This document shows, one piece after another, positions 1-6,342 of a DNA stretch of 9,763 nucleotides. Position 1 is the stretch's first letter. Every line of letters starts with the position of its first letter. The DNA comes from Candidatus Bathyarchaeota archaeon (GTDB lineage Archaea; Thermoproteota; Bathyarchaeia; Bathyarchaeales; SOJC01): positions 1-9,763 of the forward strand of contig JAUWDF010000012.1 in the NCBI GenBank assembly GCA_030608925.1, given 5' to 3'. Below the pieces are notes generated by a model that did not search any database, was not told the DNA's origin, and worked only from the letters and a program-made list of their open reading frames with translations. A program made the translations under genes and the position numbers.

Positions 1-71
1 TGGTGGCTACGTTCGCTGCGTTATTCCGGGGAAGAAGACTAGAATTCCCTGCTAACTTCCGAAACAGGTAA
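1..71 (+). other. Possible 3' tail of an upstream gene (frame undecided)
   Basis: The left edge may hold the last codons of a gene entering from outside. Three + frames are short and closed: one stops at 40-42, one at TAA 53-55 and one at TAA 69-71. The longest (from position 3) would end in a basic, phenylalanine-rich tail of 22 residues, as is seen at the end of some membrane proteins, but nothing is diagnostic. A minus frame is also open across this stretch. The T-run at 134-139 would suit a + strand gene ending here. This is inference only, and no product can be named. Confidence 0.25.
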
Positions 72-120
72 TTGCCCGCGCGCATTCAAGAAGAACTAAT
101 CAGCTGTTAAATCAGGAAAT

Positions 121-139
121 ATGTGCACATTAGTTTTTT
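121..139 (+). terminator. Palindrome plus T-run, candidate terminator
   Basis: A perfect 10-base palindrome, ATGTGCACAT (121-130), is followed three bases later by six T residues (134-139). Archaeal RNA polymerase terminates at oligo-T tracts. This would close a gene ending at 55 or 71 before the tRNA-Asp leader. The rest of 140-250 is AT-rich with no gene that I can support. Confidence 0.35.
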
Positions 140-252
140 CAGCAGTATGTGATTTGCAGGAGTGAGAATGTTTGGAATTTCAAAGATTTAGCGTCGATCG
201 ATATCGAAAATATGCCTCATAAAATGATGCAACTTAACTATGAGACTTAAGC

Positions 253-260
253 TTTAAATT
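253..260 (+). promoter_or_regulatory. TATA-like box for tRNA-Asp
   Basis: TTTAAATT lies 45-52 bases before the mature tRNA 5' end. With the usual archaeal spacing of about 25 bases from TATA to start, this predicts a leader of about 20 bases removed by RNase P. A similar spacing is seen at tRNA-Gln. A second AT-rich stretch (277-285) is closer and could serve instead. Confidence 0.35.
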
Positions 261-304
261 TCAGTGCGTGCAATTTGAAAAATAAATCGTTCTTGGCTTA
301 AGTT

Positions 305-382
305 GCCCTGGTAGTATAGTCCGGTCTAGTATAAGCGGCTGTCGCCCGCTCGACCCGGGTTCAAATCCCGGCCAGGGCGCCA
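305..382 (+). tRNA. tRNA-Asp: tRNA-Asp (anticodon GTC)
   Basis: A complete cloverleaf can be drawn by hand. Acceptor strands are GCCCTGG (305-311) and CCAGGGC (372-378), seven perfect pairs. The anticodon stem AGCGG/CCGCT encloses the loop CTGTCGC, giving anticodon GTC for aspartate. The T stem CCGGG/CCCGG encloses TTCAAAT. The discriminator is G379, the normal aspartate identity base, and CCA is encoded at 380-382. No intron is needed. The carboxypeptidase reading frame opens only 9 bases after the CCA, so the two could share a transcript, although the likely protein start is about 115 bases downstream. Confidence 0.96.
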
Positions 383-496
383 CTAAAATCTATGGAATTT
401 GTAATTTACTCATTTGTTCAGTTGCTGCTTGCTGGGTTTGAGAACACACGTAATCCATATATTGTTGAAGGAGTCTACTCGTTTGCGGCGATAAAT

Positions 497-2041
497 ATGG
501 GAAAAGTGATTGATACTCTTAAGTCTCCTTATGAGAAGTTGTTAGCGAAAACCAAGGAGATGGTGATTCTCGGAACAGCTACTGGCATCATCCATTGGGA
601 TATGGAGACGAAGATGCCTCCCAAGGGAGTTGGTCTTCGAAGTCAACAATTGGCTTTACTGAGCCAAATGTCTCATAGGCTAAGTACTGACCCGGAAATC
701 GGAGATCTCCTGTCTAAGATTGAGAAGCATACGGATTACGAGAGTCTGAGTGCCCTGCAAAAGAGGAACGTGTATTTACTCAGAAAACACTATGACGAAC
801 AAACAAAACTTCCAGAAAAACTTGTCAAGGAAACTGCTAAGCAAGAAGCAATAGCAATTGATGTGTGGAAGAAGGCTAAAGGTGCCAAGGACTTTTCAAT
901 GTTTAAACCTGAACTTGAGAAGATGTTTAAGTTGAGGAAGCAAGCAGCTGATATTCTCATGGAAGTGAAAGGGACAGCGTCTCCCTATGACGCTCTCATA
1001 GACATGTATGAGCCTAAGATGGACGCGAGGACCATTACAAAAATTTTCGCTGAGCTTCGGGATGGACTAGTCTTAGTGATGGAGAAGTGTAGACGTGGAT
1101 CAAAGCGGCTAGACACTTCATTTATGAACCGAAAGGTTCCCGTAGAAATGCAAGAGAAGATTTCCAAGGAGCTTGCAGAGTTTATCGGTTATGACATAAA
1201 GTCTCCTCAAGCTGGGGGAAGAATCGACGAGACTGAGCACCCCTTTACAGGAGGATATTATGACGATGTGCGGATAACAACCCACTACTACGAAAATAAC
1301 CTGGCTTCTTCTTTGTTCTCTATATTACATGAGGGGGGTCACGCCATTTATGAGCAAAATTTTAAGGAAAGCTGGATGTATCAGCCAGTAGGTAGCTCGA
1401 CGTCTCTAGGTTTCCATGAATCACAATCACGATTTGTCGAAAACATGGTGGGACGTTCCCGAGAGTTCTGGAACTACTTCTTCCCAAAACTGCAAGTCCT
1501 CACAGGGGGCATCTTCTCCAATGTGGCATTAGATGATTTCGTTAGAGCTATTAACCAAGTTAAACCCTCTAAAATCCGAGTAGAAGCAGATGAAGTTACC
1601 TACAGCCTTCACATAATCATACGCTTCGAGATTGAACAAGAGCTTCTAGCGGAAAGAATCACCGTTAAGGATTTACCAGAATTGTGGAACCAGAAGTACA
1701 AGGACTATCTTGGTGTAACAATTGAAAACGACTCTGAAGGAGTCATGCAAGACATCCACTGGGCCAGTGGCGCCTTTGGGTATTTTCCAACCTATGCCTT
1801 AGGTAACGTATACGGGGGACAAATTCTTGAAGCAATGGAAAGGGAATTACCTAATTGGAGAGATAAGATCACAGAAGGCAACTTCCAAACTCTGAAAAAA
1901 TGGCTAGTTGAAAACGTTCACCAACAAGGAGACCTATACGACCCACCCGTTCTCATAAAGAGAATCACAGGTGAAGAATTAAACGTCAACCCCTTCCTCA
2001 AGTATCTCAACAAGAAGTACTCATGGGTATACGGATTCTAA
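497..2041 (+). CDS. M32 family metallocarboxypeptidase (thermostable carboxypeptidase Taq type)
   Basis: Predicted cytosolic zinc carboxypeptidase that removes residues from peptide C-termini. All M32 signature motifs are present. Numbered from the ATG at 392, they are HPF (283-285), DxRxT (292-296), the zinc-binding HEGGH (313-317), HESQSR (342-347, whose Glu343 is the expected third zinc ligand), IRVEAD (395-400), GVMQDIHW (450-457) and GYFPTY (463-468). The frame opens at 392, but the first 35 residues are not family-like. The ATG at 497 begins MGKVIDTLKSPYEKLL, which fits the usual start of this mostly helical fold and gives 514 residues, the normal family size. GGAG at 470-473 is too far away to be convincing, so the start is chosen on homology. 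Substrate range cannot be read from sequence. No signal peptide or membrane segment is seen. Confidence 0.95.
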   Translation: MGKVIDTLKSPYEKLLAKTKEMVILGTATGIIHWDMETKMPPKGVGLRSQQLALLSQMSHRLSTDPEIGDLLSKIEKHTDYESLSALQKRNVYLLRKHYDEQTKLPEKLVKETAKQEAIAIDVWKKAKGAKDFSMFKPELEKMFKLRKQAADILMEVKGTASPYDALIDMYEPKMDARTITKIFAELRDGLVLVMEKCRRGSKRLDTSFMNRKVPVEMQEKISKELAEFIGYDIKSPQAGGRIDETEHPFTGGYYDDVRITTHYYENNLASSLFSILHEGGHAIYEQNFKESWMYQPVGSSTSLGFHESQSRFVENMVGRSREFWNYFFPKLQVLTGGIFSNVALDDFVRAINQVKPSKIRVEADEVTYSLHIIIRFEIEQELLAERITVKDLPELWNQKYKDYLGVTIENDSEGVMQDIHWASGAFGYFPTYALGNVYGGQILEAMERELPNWRDKITEGNFQTLKKWLVENVHQQGDLYDPPVLIKRITGEELNVNPFLKYLNKKYSWVYGF

Positions 2042-2103
2042 GTAGAATCCCAAACACATTGGATTACACACTCTAACTTGTAAGATTATAGCTAAGAACA
2101 CCG

Positions 2104-2116
2104 AAAATCCAAAAAA
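2104..2116 (-). terminator. Oligo-T terminator of the TFB gene
   Basis: Read on the minus strand, T6 (from 2111-2116) followed by T4 (2104-2107) lies 24-36 bases past the TFB stop. This is the usual archaeal oligo-T signal. No comparable T-run follows the converging carboxypeptidase gene on the + strand. Confidence 0.5.
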
Positions 2117-2139
2117 CCTATGAAACGAGTAAGTACACT

Positions 2140-3075
2140 CTAGTCTGGCAACTTCAAGTCTAACACTCGTCTCAATGACTTGTATCGGTTCCTTACAGTG
2201 ACCTCGGTTACTCCTGCAGCTTCCGCAATATCTTTTTGTGTTTTCTTTTCTCCAGCCATTAAACAAGAGATGTAAAGGGCAGCAGCTGCTAGGCCCATAG
2301 GGTCTTTACCCGCTGCAGCGCGTATACGTTTCGCCTCAGCCAGAATTTTTATTGCTTTACCTTGTGTTGGACCACTAATACCCGTTTTCTCCGCAATCTT
2401 TGACACATAAGTTAGGGGATCAGCAATGGGCATTTTTACATCCAATTCCCGTAGCAACAGTCTGTAGCACCTGGCAACATCTTTCTTATCAACAAGACTC
2501 GCCTCAGAGATTTCCCGAAGAGTACGCGGTGTGCCAGTGGTTCGACATGCTGCATACAATGACGCAGCAGCGATTGCAGCAATGGATCTTCCCCGAACCA
2601 AACCCTTGTCCAAGGCTTTTCGGTATGTGACTGCTGCCTTTTCTTTCACTGAACTGGGAAGATAGACTTTATCCGATAACCTGTCAAGCTCCGCCATCGC
2701 TTGAGCCAGATTCCTGTCAACGCTTGAGTGAACACGAGAACGAATCTGCCATTTTCTTAGGCGCCACATTTGCAGGCGAGTGGCAAGGGGCAGTTTTCGA
2801 CCAAAAGCATCTCTATCAACTCTGCCAATAGCAGTTGACAAACCTTTATCGTGAACGGAATAGGAAGTGGGGACTCCAACTCTACTTCGAGACGCTTTCT
2901 CCTCCATCGTGAAAGCTCTCCACTCAGGACCTTTATCCATGGTTTGCTCTCGCAAAACTAATCCACAGTCACCGCACACTGTTTCTCCACTGTCGTAATC
3001 GTGAACAAGATTCAAGCTACCACACTCGGGACACTTGTCTGTTAAACGCTGACGCGTCATCGTCTTTTTACTCAT
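2140..3075 (-). CDS. tfb: Transcription initiation factor IIB (TFB)
   Basis: The 311-residue archaeal TFB bridges TBP-bound promoter DNA and RNA polymerase and sets the start site. Domain order is complete. The N-terminal zinc ribbon has Cys15-x2-Cys18 and Cys34-x2-Cys37. It is followed by the B-reader/linker with the near-invariant HDKGLST (75-81), then two cyclin-like repeats (about 115-205 and 215-308). The second repeat ends in a helix-turn-helix at about 279-301 (TQKDIAEAAGVTEVTVRNRY) that contacts the BRE. The ATG at 3075 is preceded by a GAAGGT-like ribosome site. The gene stands alone, converging with the carboxypeptidase. It is full length with no missing ligand. Whether the genome has other TFB copies is not visible. 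Confidence 0.98.
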   Translation of the reverse strand: MSKKTMTRQRLTDKCPECGSLNLVHDYDSGETVCGDCGLVLREQTMDKGPEWRAFTMEEKASRSRVGVPTSYSVHDKGLSTAIGRVDRDAFGRKLPLATRLQMWRLRKWQIRSRVHSSVDRNLAQAMAELDRLSDKVYLPSSVKEKAAVTYRKALDKGLVRGRSIAAIAAASLYAACRTTGTPRTLREISEASLVDKKDVARCYRLLLRELDVKMPIADPLTYVSKIAEKTGISGPTQGKAIKILAEAKRIRAAAGKDPMGLAAAALYISCLMAGEKKTQKDIAEAAGVTEVTVRNRYKSLRRVLDLKLPD

Positions 3076-3197
3076 TATTATACCTTCGATAACCCAGGCT
3101 GGAGCAGACCATTCACAATCACGATGTTCCTCATCAGAAGTTTCGGAAACAAAAATCGCTCATTTGTTTATAGTAATAGTGCCTTAGGCTAGGTTTA

Positions 3198-3214
3198 CAT
3201 ATATAAATCTTTCG
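3198..3214 (-). promoter_or_regulatory. BRE + TATA promoter of tfb
   Basis: On the minus strand CGAAAG runs directly into ATTTATATATG, a textbook purine-rich BRE followed by an archaeal TATA box. A start about 25 bases downstream (near 3175) would leave a leader of about 100 bases before the tfb ATG, long for an archaeal mRNA. A weaker TATAAAC at about 3165-3171 (minus) could give a shorter one. Confidence 0.7.
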
Positions 3215-3277
3215 ATTTCACCTTCCTAATTATCAAAACTTAAGACTAACAGAGATTCACCGTCAGGAGACGGAGCG

Positions 3278-3287
3278 CATAAAAGCT
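3278..3287 (+). promoter_or_regulatory. TATA-like box for tRNA-Gln
   Basis: GCATAAAAGC lies about 45-54 bases before the mature tRNA, the same offset as the candidate box for tRNA-Asp. It is AT-rich within a moderately GC-rich stretch. The assignment rests on spacing and composition only. Confidence 0.35.
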
Positions 3288-3331
3288 TTTCAGACAGAAT
3301 ACCTCCAACTTGATGGGACAAGAGCTCTGGA

Positions 3332-3407
3332 AGCCCGGTGGTGTAGCGGCCAAGCATGGCGGGTTCTGGACCCGCTGACGAGAGTTCGAATCTCTCCCGG
3401 GCTACCA
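3332..3407 (+). tRNA. tRNA-Gln: tRNA-Gln (anticodon CTG)
   Basis: The cloverleaf is complete. Acceptor strands are AGCCCGG (3332-3338) and CCGGGCT (3397-3403). The anticodon stem GCGGG/CCCGC encloses TTCTGGA with CTG at 3366-3368, and the T stem GAGAG/CTCTC encloses TTCGAAT. The discriminator is A3404 and CCA is encoded (3405-3407). Starting with an A-U acceptor pair is typical of archaeal tRNA-Gln, which is normally charged through Glu-tRNA and an amidotransferase. No intron is seen. A minus-strand open frame across this region is a shadow. Confidence 0.95.
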
Positions 3408-3430
3408 TCACTAAAAGGATTTGACTTTTC

Positions 3431-3459
3431 GAGATGCGTGCGCATATGCTACACATCTC
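3431..3459. repeat. Imperfect inverted repeat after tRNA-Gln
   Basis: GAGAT (3431-3435) and GTG pair with CAC and ATCTC (3455-3459), with a two-base bulge. The interior contains the palindrome GCATATGC. No T-run follows, so it is not an ordinary terminator. It contains TGCGTGCGCAT, related to TGCGTG motifs found near other gene ends in the window. Function is unknown. Confidence 0.4.
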
Positions 3460-3548
3460 CAATGTGAAGTAATTGATATTTTTAGTATGGAAATAGTGTT
3501 GAGTACGGCGAATATAGAGAGTAAGACTTATATTAATCGTTATTAATT

Positions 3549-3559
3549 AGATAAATATA
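3549..3559 (+). promoter_or_regulatory. Candidate TATA box of the ArsR-like operon
   Basis: AGATAAATATA ends 41 bases before the chosen ATG at 3601. A start near 3580 would leave a leader of about 20 bases that contains AGGGA (3586-3590) as ribosome site. A second candidate, CTTATATTAA at 3527-3536, would give a longer leader. Both sit in a strongly AT-rich stretch (3470-3570) that holds no gene. Confidence 0.4.
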
Positions 3560-3600
3560 GAAATGAAAACGTGATTTATGAAAATAGGGATTGTGTAGAT

Positions 3601-4185
3601 ATGGCTGAGGAATTAAAGGAAGAAATGAAGAAACTGAAAGAAGACATCAGTGAACTTAAAGAACAGCTAAAAGATAGGGATGAAGAACGTCGGAAGCGAC
3701 GCCATGGAATCTATATAGATGTTGGAGAACGCGTGAGAGACTACGTGGGAGATGTCATGGAAGACGTGGCTGAGGGAATCGAAGGTGAACTCGCAAAATC
3801 AATTTTCATTGGTCCTCACGGGCGCCACATCAAAATGCGCGCGCATCGCTTCAGCGCGGGCGAGCGTGGTTCTTCAGATGAAAGGGAGGATCGACCGGTT
3901 GATTTTGACAGAACAGCTAAAGTCATAAGTGCCTTGGGTCAGGAGCATCGCCTAGCAATTCTTGATGAGCTTATGAGTGGTGGAAAATATGTGAACGAGC
4001 TTCAAGAAAAACTCTCAGAGATAGCTGCGAGTACATTGTCAAGTCATCTCAATGTTCTTGAAGAAGCAGGACTTATTGTCCAAGAAAGAGTTCGAGGACG
4101 ATATCTCATCACTATACCTGGTAGATCCGGATACAAGATGGCCAGACGGGTCAACAGTTTTCTTGAAAAGAGGAATCAGGAATGA
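3601..4185 (+). CDS. Coiled-coil ArsR-like winged-helix transcription regulator
   Basis: Predicted cytosolic DNA-binding protein of 194 residues. Residues 2-33 are an uninterrupted charged heptad-like helix rich in Lys/Glu, likely a coiled coil for dimerisation or partner binding. Residues 40-65 form a second amphipathic segment. A basic patch follows (68-90). The ArsR-type winged helix spans about 104-192, with the recognition helix near AASTLSSHLNVLEEAGLI (142-159) and the wing at RVRGRYLITIPG. No ArsR-type metal-binding cysteines (CVC) are present, so it is probably not a metal sensor. The GTG at 3571 would add ten residues, but the ATG at 3601 begins the coiled coil and has AGGGA ten bases upstream. 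Its stop overlaps the next start, implying translational coupling. The signal sensed and the DNA target are unknown. Confidence 0.82.
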   Translation: MAEELKEEMKKLKEDISELKEQLKDRDEERRKRRHGIYIDVGERVRDYVGDVMEDVAEGIEGELAKSIFIGPHGRHIKMRAHRFSAGERGSSDEREDRPVDFDRTAKVISALGQEHRLAILDELMSGGKYVNELQEKLSEIAASTLSSHLNVLEEAGLIVQERVRGRYLITIPGRSGYKMARRVNSFLEKRNQE

Positions 4186-4832
4186 CCCGACAAGGCTACA
4201 AGCTTAACAGTAAGGTTCTAAAAACAACCCAGAACATGACCCTTTGGAAAAACGAAAAGTGTATCGTAGAAGTCAACGACAATACTCCAGTAATCCAAGT
4301 GAATCTAGATGAAGAGGTGCATGGTTATGTTTTTGGAGGAAATGGAAGACTTGTCGTAGATACGATAGTTGAGACCACAAAGGGGGCAATAGGTGAACCA
4401 GTTGAAAAGGACATCAATAAACCCTTCTTAATGTTGGGAAATCCAGATAGTATTCAAGAAAGCTTGAAACCGCTGGAAGAAGAAGATTTTACCAGCCTGG
4501 AGATCAAGACCAAGAAAGAATTTCTAGATAAAGCGGAGGACTTGCTTGACCAATTCTTTGAAGGCTCGTCAGATAGACATAGACGCTCATCTTTCAATAG
4601 GACGTGCGCACGTGATGGTTTCATTTTCGCTTTTCCAAATGAGAAAGATAAGCTAGATATACTCGTATGCAACGATTCCAAGCTGATTTATACAGCTACT
4701 GACAAGGTTTTTGTATCAAAAAGAAACAAAGAGATCCTGAAAAGTCACGGCGAAGTTGTGATATCTAAGCCTGGTAAGTCAATCTTTGTGAGTAATGATC
4801 AATGCTCAAGCGTTCACATCCACAACAGCTGA
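4182..4832 (+). CDS. Hypothetical protein coupled to the ArsR-like regulator
   Basis: This 216-residue protein matches no family that I can name. It has two beta-rich portions separated by a charged helical stretch. The first portion (about 15-78) contains GYVFGGNGRLVVDTIV followed by ETTKGAIGEPVEKD. The helical part (about 94-127) is acidic. The second beta-rich part (about 145-214) includes DKVFVSKRNKEI and a repeating hydrophobic pattern. Cysteines are scattered without a CxxC pair. There is no signal peptide or membrane span, so it is probably cytosolic. The start ATG overlaps the regulator's stop (ATGA, 4182-4185), with AGAGGA a few bases upstream. The tight coupling suggests that it modulates or senses for the regulator, but this is inference. 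Confidence 0.8.
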   Translation: MTRQGYKLNSKVLKTTQNMTLWKNEKCIVEVNDNTPVIQVNLDEEVHGYVFGGNGRLVVDTIVETTKGAIGEPVEKDINKPFLMLGNPDSIQESLKPLEEEDFTSLEIKTKKEFLDKAEDLLDQFFEGSSDRHRRSSFNRTCARDGFIFAFPNEKDKLDILVCNDSKLIYTATDKVFVSKRNKEILKSHGEVVISKPGKSIFVSNDQCSSVHIHNS

Positions 4833-4870
4833 ACATGAACTGAATCTTGAATTGGAGGTGTGTTTATAGT

Positions 4871-5149
4871 ATGGAAATTAAGGTTGGAGACATACATAAA
4901 GGAAAAACTTCAAAAGAGAGAACCAAAAGTGATGACAGTCTAACAGATCATGTGATAAGATCCCCTGGCAGCACGATCTACAATGTTGAAGATCAATATA
5001 CTTCACGATCAAATCTACAGGCTCCCCGGGGGATAGCACCTAACTTGATATCGAGTTACCAAGAACACAAAGAAAGTAATGACCTATTTGCTAAGTATGA
5101 GACTCATAAAACTAGAATAGTTGAAATCTTGCGAAGACGTCTACTATAA
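4871..5149 (+). CDS. Small hypothetical protein (92 aa)
   Basis: I do not recognise this protein. It is hydrophilic and basic, with no cysteine, membrane segment or obvious motif. The first half is probably disordered (rich in Ser, Thr, Lys and Asp) and the C-terminus (about 62-92) looks helical and ends in RRRLL. The start is fixed by a strong GGAGGTG (4854-4860) ten bases before the ATG; the frame upstream of it adds only eight residues. It lies 38 bases after the preceding gene and is followed by a T-run, so it is probably the last gene of the ArsR-like operon. Internally, CCCCGGGG (near 5024) is a GC-rich palindrome unlike the local composition. Confidence 0.65.
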   Translation: MEIKVGDIHKGKTSKERTKSDDSLTDHVIRSPGSTIYNVEDQYTSRSNLQAPRGIAPNLISSYQEHKESNDLFAKYETHKTRIVEILRRRLL

Positions 5150-5155
5150 CTCCTC

Positions 5156-5161
5156 TTTTTT
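5156..5161 (+). terminator. Oligo-T terminator of the ArsR-like operon
   Basis: Six T residues lie seven bases past the stop of the 92-residue gene. This fits archaeal oligo-T termination at the end of the cluster. On the opposite strand T5 (from 5197-5201) lies just past the stop of the converging gene and could end that transcript. Confidence 0.5.
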
Positions 5162-5208
5162 GCTTACAGTCTTTCGGGAATAGGGACTGGTTCCTCAAAA
5201 ACAATGGC

Positions 5209-5601
5209 CTACCTCTGTAAGTTTGTTAGCTTCTCATCCAGCAAATCAATCAGGTTCTTTAACGTCTTGCATCGATCTATCTCTGTGCTAGGGACAAGTA
5301 AACTAAGTTTTCCATCTTTGTGAAGATAGATGGCGGGAAATTCTGTATTTTCTACGTCATGTGGGTGGGTTTTCAGCATCTTGAAGAATTCGTCTCGATG
5401 GAAGAATTTAGCAGGCACTTTGAGGTTGTCAATGAATGTTTTCCAATCAGTTTTCATACTTATTGTGCCATAAGTGAGGGCGCAAAGATTACACCGGTAG
5501 GTACTGGGGGAAACTGATTTGTGAAGAGCATCTTTGATTATGTTGAAGAAACTACTGTCTGCATTGTATACAAGAATAAGTTCTGTTTCAGGCTCTTTCA
5601 T
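5209..5601 (-). CDS. Small CNLC-motif protein, possibly thioredoxin-like
   Basis: This 130-residue cytosolic protein has a conserved-looking N-terminal half: a short hydrophobic beta strand (ELILVYNAD), then PSTYRCNLCALTYG with Cys37-x2-Cys40. Later, TEFPAIYL (about 86-93) places a proline before a beta strand, as the cis-proline does in thioredoxin folds, followed by LHKDGKL and a C-terminal helix. The resemblance to a thioredoxin-like fold is inference. I associate the CNLCALTYG motif with an uncharacterised family in bacteria and archaea, from memory. The AT-rich promoter lies 25-35 bases before the ATG, so the mRNA may be leaderless, and no ribosome site is seen. It diverges from the redox cluster. 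Confidence 0.72.
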   Translation of the reverse strand: MKEPETELILVYNADSSFFNIIKDALHKSVSPSTYRCNLCALTYGTISMKTDWKTFIDNLKVPAKFFHRDEFFKMLKTHPHDVENTEFPAIYLHKDGKLSLLVPSTEIDRCKTLKNLIDLLDEKLTNLQR

Positions 5602-5623
5602 AGGAAAGCATTTTCTTTTTAGA

Positions 5624-5635
5624 TACTTATTAATT
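5624..5635 (-). promoter_or_regulatory. TATA-like box for the CNLC gene
   Basis: On the minus strand TTAATAAGTATC lies about 25-35 bases before the ATG at 5601, the distance expected for a leaderless archaeal transcript. The lack of any Shine-Dalgarno sequence in front of this ATG fits that reading. Confidence 0.45.
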
Positions 5636-5653
5636 CCTCTAAACGATATACCC

Positions 5654-5664
5654 TTAAAATATTT
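5654..5664 (+). promoter_or_regulatory. Candidate TATA box of the redox cluster
   Basis: TTAAAATATTT on the + strand would give a start near 5685 and a leader of about 185 bases before the DsrE-like gene, containing two overlapping hairpins (5704-5731). An alternative weaker box is ACTTATACTT (5737-5746). The stretch 5602-5869 holds no supportable gene: only a 28-codon frame at 5764-5850 with no ribosome site. Confidence 0.3.
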
Positions 5665-5703
5665 GGTTTCTACGCTGAGGGATCTGATTAAACTGTGTAG
5701 TTA

Positions 5704-5731
5704 CCGAATATGTTCGGGATATAGTTATCCC
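5704..5731 (+). promoter_or_regulatory. Two overlapping hairpins upstream of the redox cluster
   Basis: CCGAA-TATG-TTCGG (5704-5717) and GGGATA-TAGT-TATCCC (5716-5731) are both perfect hairpins with four-base loops. They share bases 5716-5717, so both cannot form fully at once. They lie between two promoters pointing away from each other and could be regulator binding sites in DNA or a small RNA switch in the leader. Function is unproven. Confidence 0.4.
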
Positions 5732-5869
5732 ATGCAACTTATACTTGTAAAAGTGTATCAAAAATGAAACCATGTAAAGAAAAAAGTAAAGCTAAAAAGC
5801 TGGAGCATCAGAAGTGTACACAAGACTCATTGTATTTCACTCACACATAAATTATGAGGATCTATATGT

Positions 5870-6304
5870 ATGGAAGCTGAAAGTGAGAAAAAGACAAGAA
5901 AGCTGGCTATTGCAGTTCAAGGTGGAACTATAGACAAACTATATTCTGCCTTCATTCTAGCCTCTACAGCTGTTGCCATGGACATGGAAGCCCATCTTTA
6001 CTTCACGTTCTGGGGTCTGCAAATGCTGGTCAAAGGCGCTATGGAAAATGCAGGCTTACCCGCAACTTACAAACATCTCGAAGGAAAAATGAAGGAGAAT
6101 CTGAAAAGGATGAAATATCCGACACTCTACGAAATGCTCAAACGATTGAAACAATCCAGTCTTTTCAAGATATATGCTTGCAGTCCAACTATGGAAATGT
6201 TTGGAATCAAAAGGGAAGATTTCATTCCTGAAGTTGAAGAAATCGTAGGAGCTGCAACATTTCTTGAGATCGCAGCAACTGCAGACATAACGCTATTCAT
6301 CTAA
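5870..6304 (+). CDS. DsrE/DsrF-like (DsrE2-type) sulfur-related protein
   Basis: This 144-residue protein has the DsrE-like fold pattern. It opens with KLAIAVQGGTIDKLYSAFILASTA, in which the strand-loop-helix at the start is typical. FTFWGLQMLVKG (45-56) follows, then a Lys-rich helical insert, then FKIYACSPTMEMFGI with Cys104 in the position of the conserved cysteine of DsrE2/peroxiredoxin-like members. Related proteins carry or transfer sulfur, or act in thiol chemistry; the exact substrate here cannot be read. The hydrophobic stretches are buried strands and helices, not clear membrane spans. GAGGA (5856-5860) sits nine bases before the ATG. It leads a cluster with two iron-cysteine proteins, which supports a role in redox or sulfur stress. 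Confidence 0.85.
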   Translation: MEAESEKKTRKLAIAVQGGTIDKLYSAFILASTAVAMDMEAHLYFTFWGLQMLVKGAMENAGLPATYKHLEGKMKENLKRMKYPTLYEMLKRLKQSSLFKIYACSPTMEMFGIKREDFIPEVEEIVGAATFLEIAATADITLFI

Positions 6305-6342
6305 AACTCAGCCATCGTTAAGAAAGTGGAGGTGAGGGATAG

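Noticed and set aside
392..496. N-terminal extension of the carboxypeptidase from the ATG at 392
   Set aside because: The 35 residues do not look like the M32 N-terminus, the ATG has no ribosome site and lies nine bases after the tRNA; the ATG at 497 matches the family start.
2021..2266. Minus-strand open frame of 81 codons
   Set aside because: It overlaps the tfb C-terminus in another frame and the carboxypeptidase end, and has no recognisable protein character.
2400..2630. Plus-strand open frame antisense to tfb
   Set aside because: It is a shadow of a strongly conserved gene, with composition dictated by the tfb codons.
3226..3462. Minus-strand open frame across tRNA-Gln
   Set aside because: It runs through a perfect tRNA and its promoter region and resembles the spurious peptides read from tRNA genes.
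5534..5767. Plus-strand open frame of 77 codons
   Set aside because: It covers the start of the CNLC gene and the divergent promoter region, with no ribosome site or motif.
5764..5850. 28-codon frame beginning MKPCKEK
   Set aside because: It has no ribosome site and no motif. Two cysteines are not enough support.
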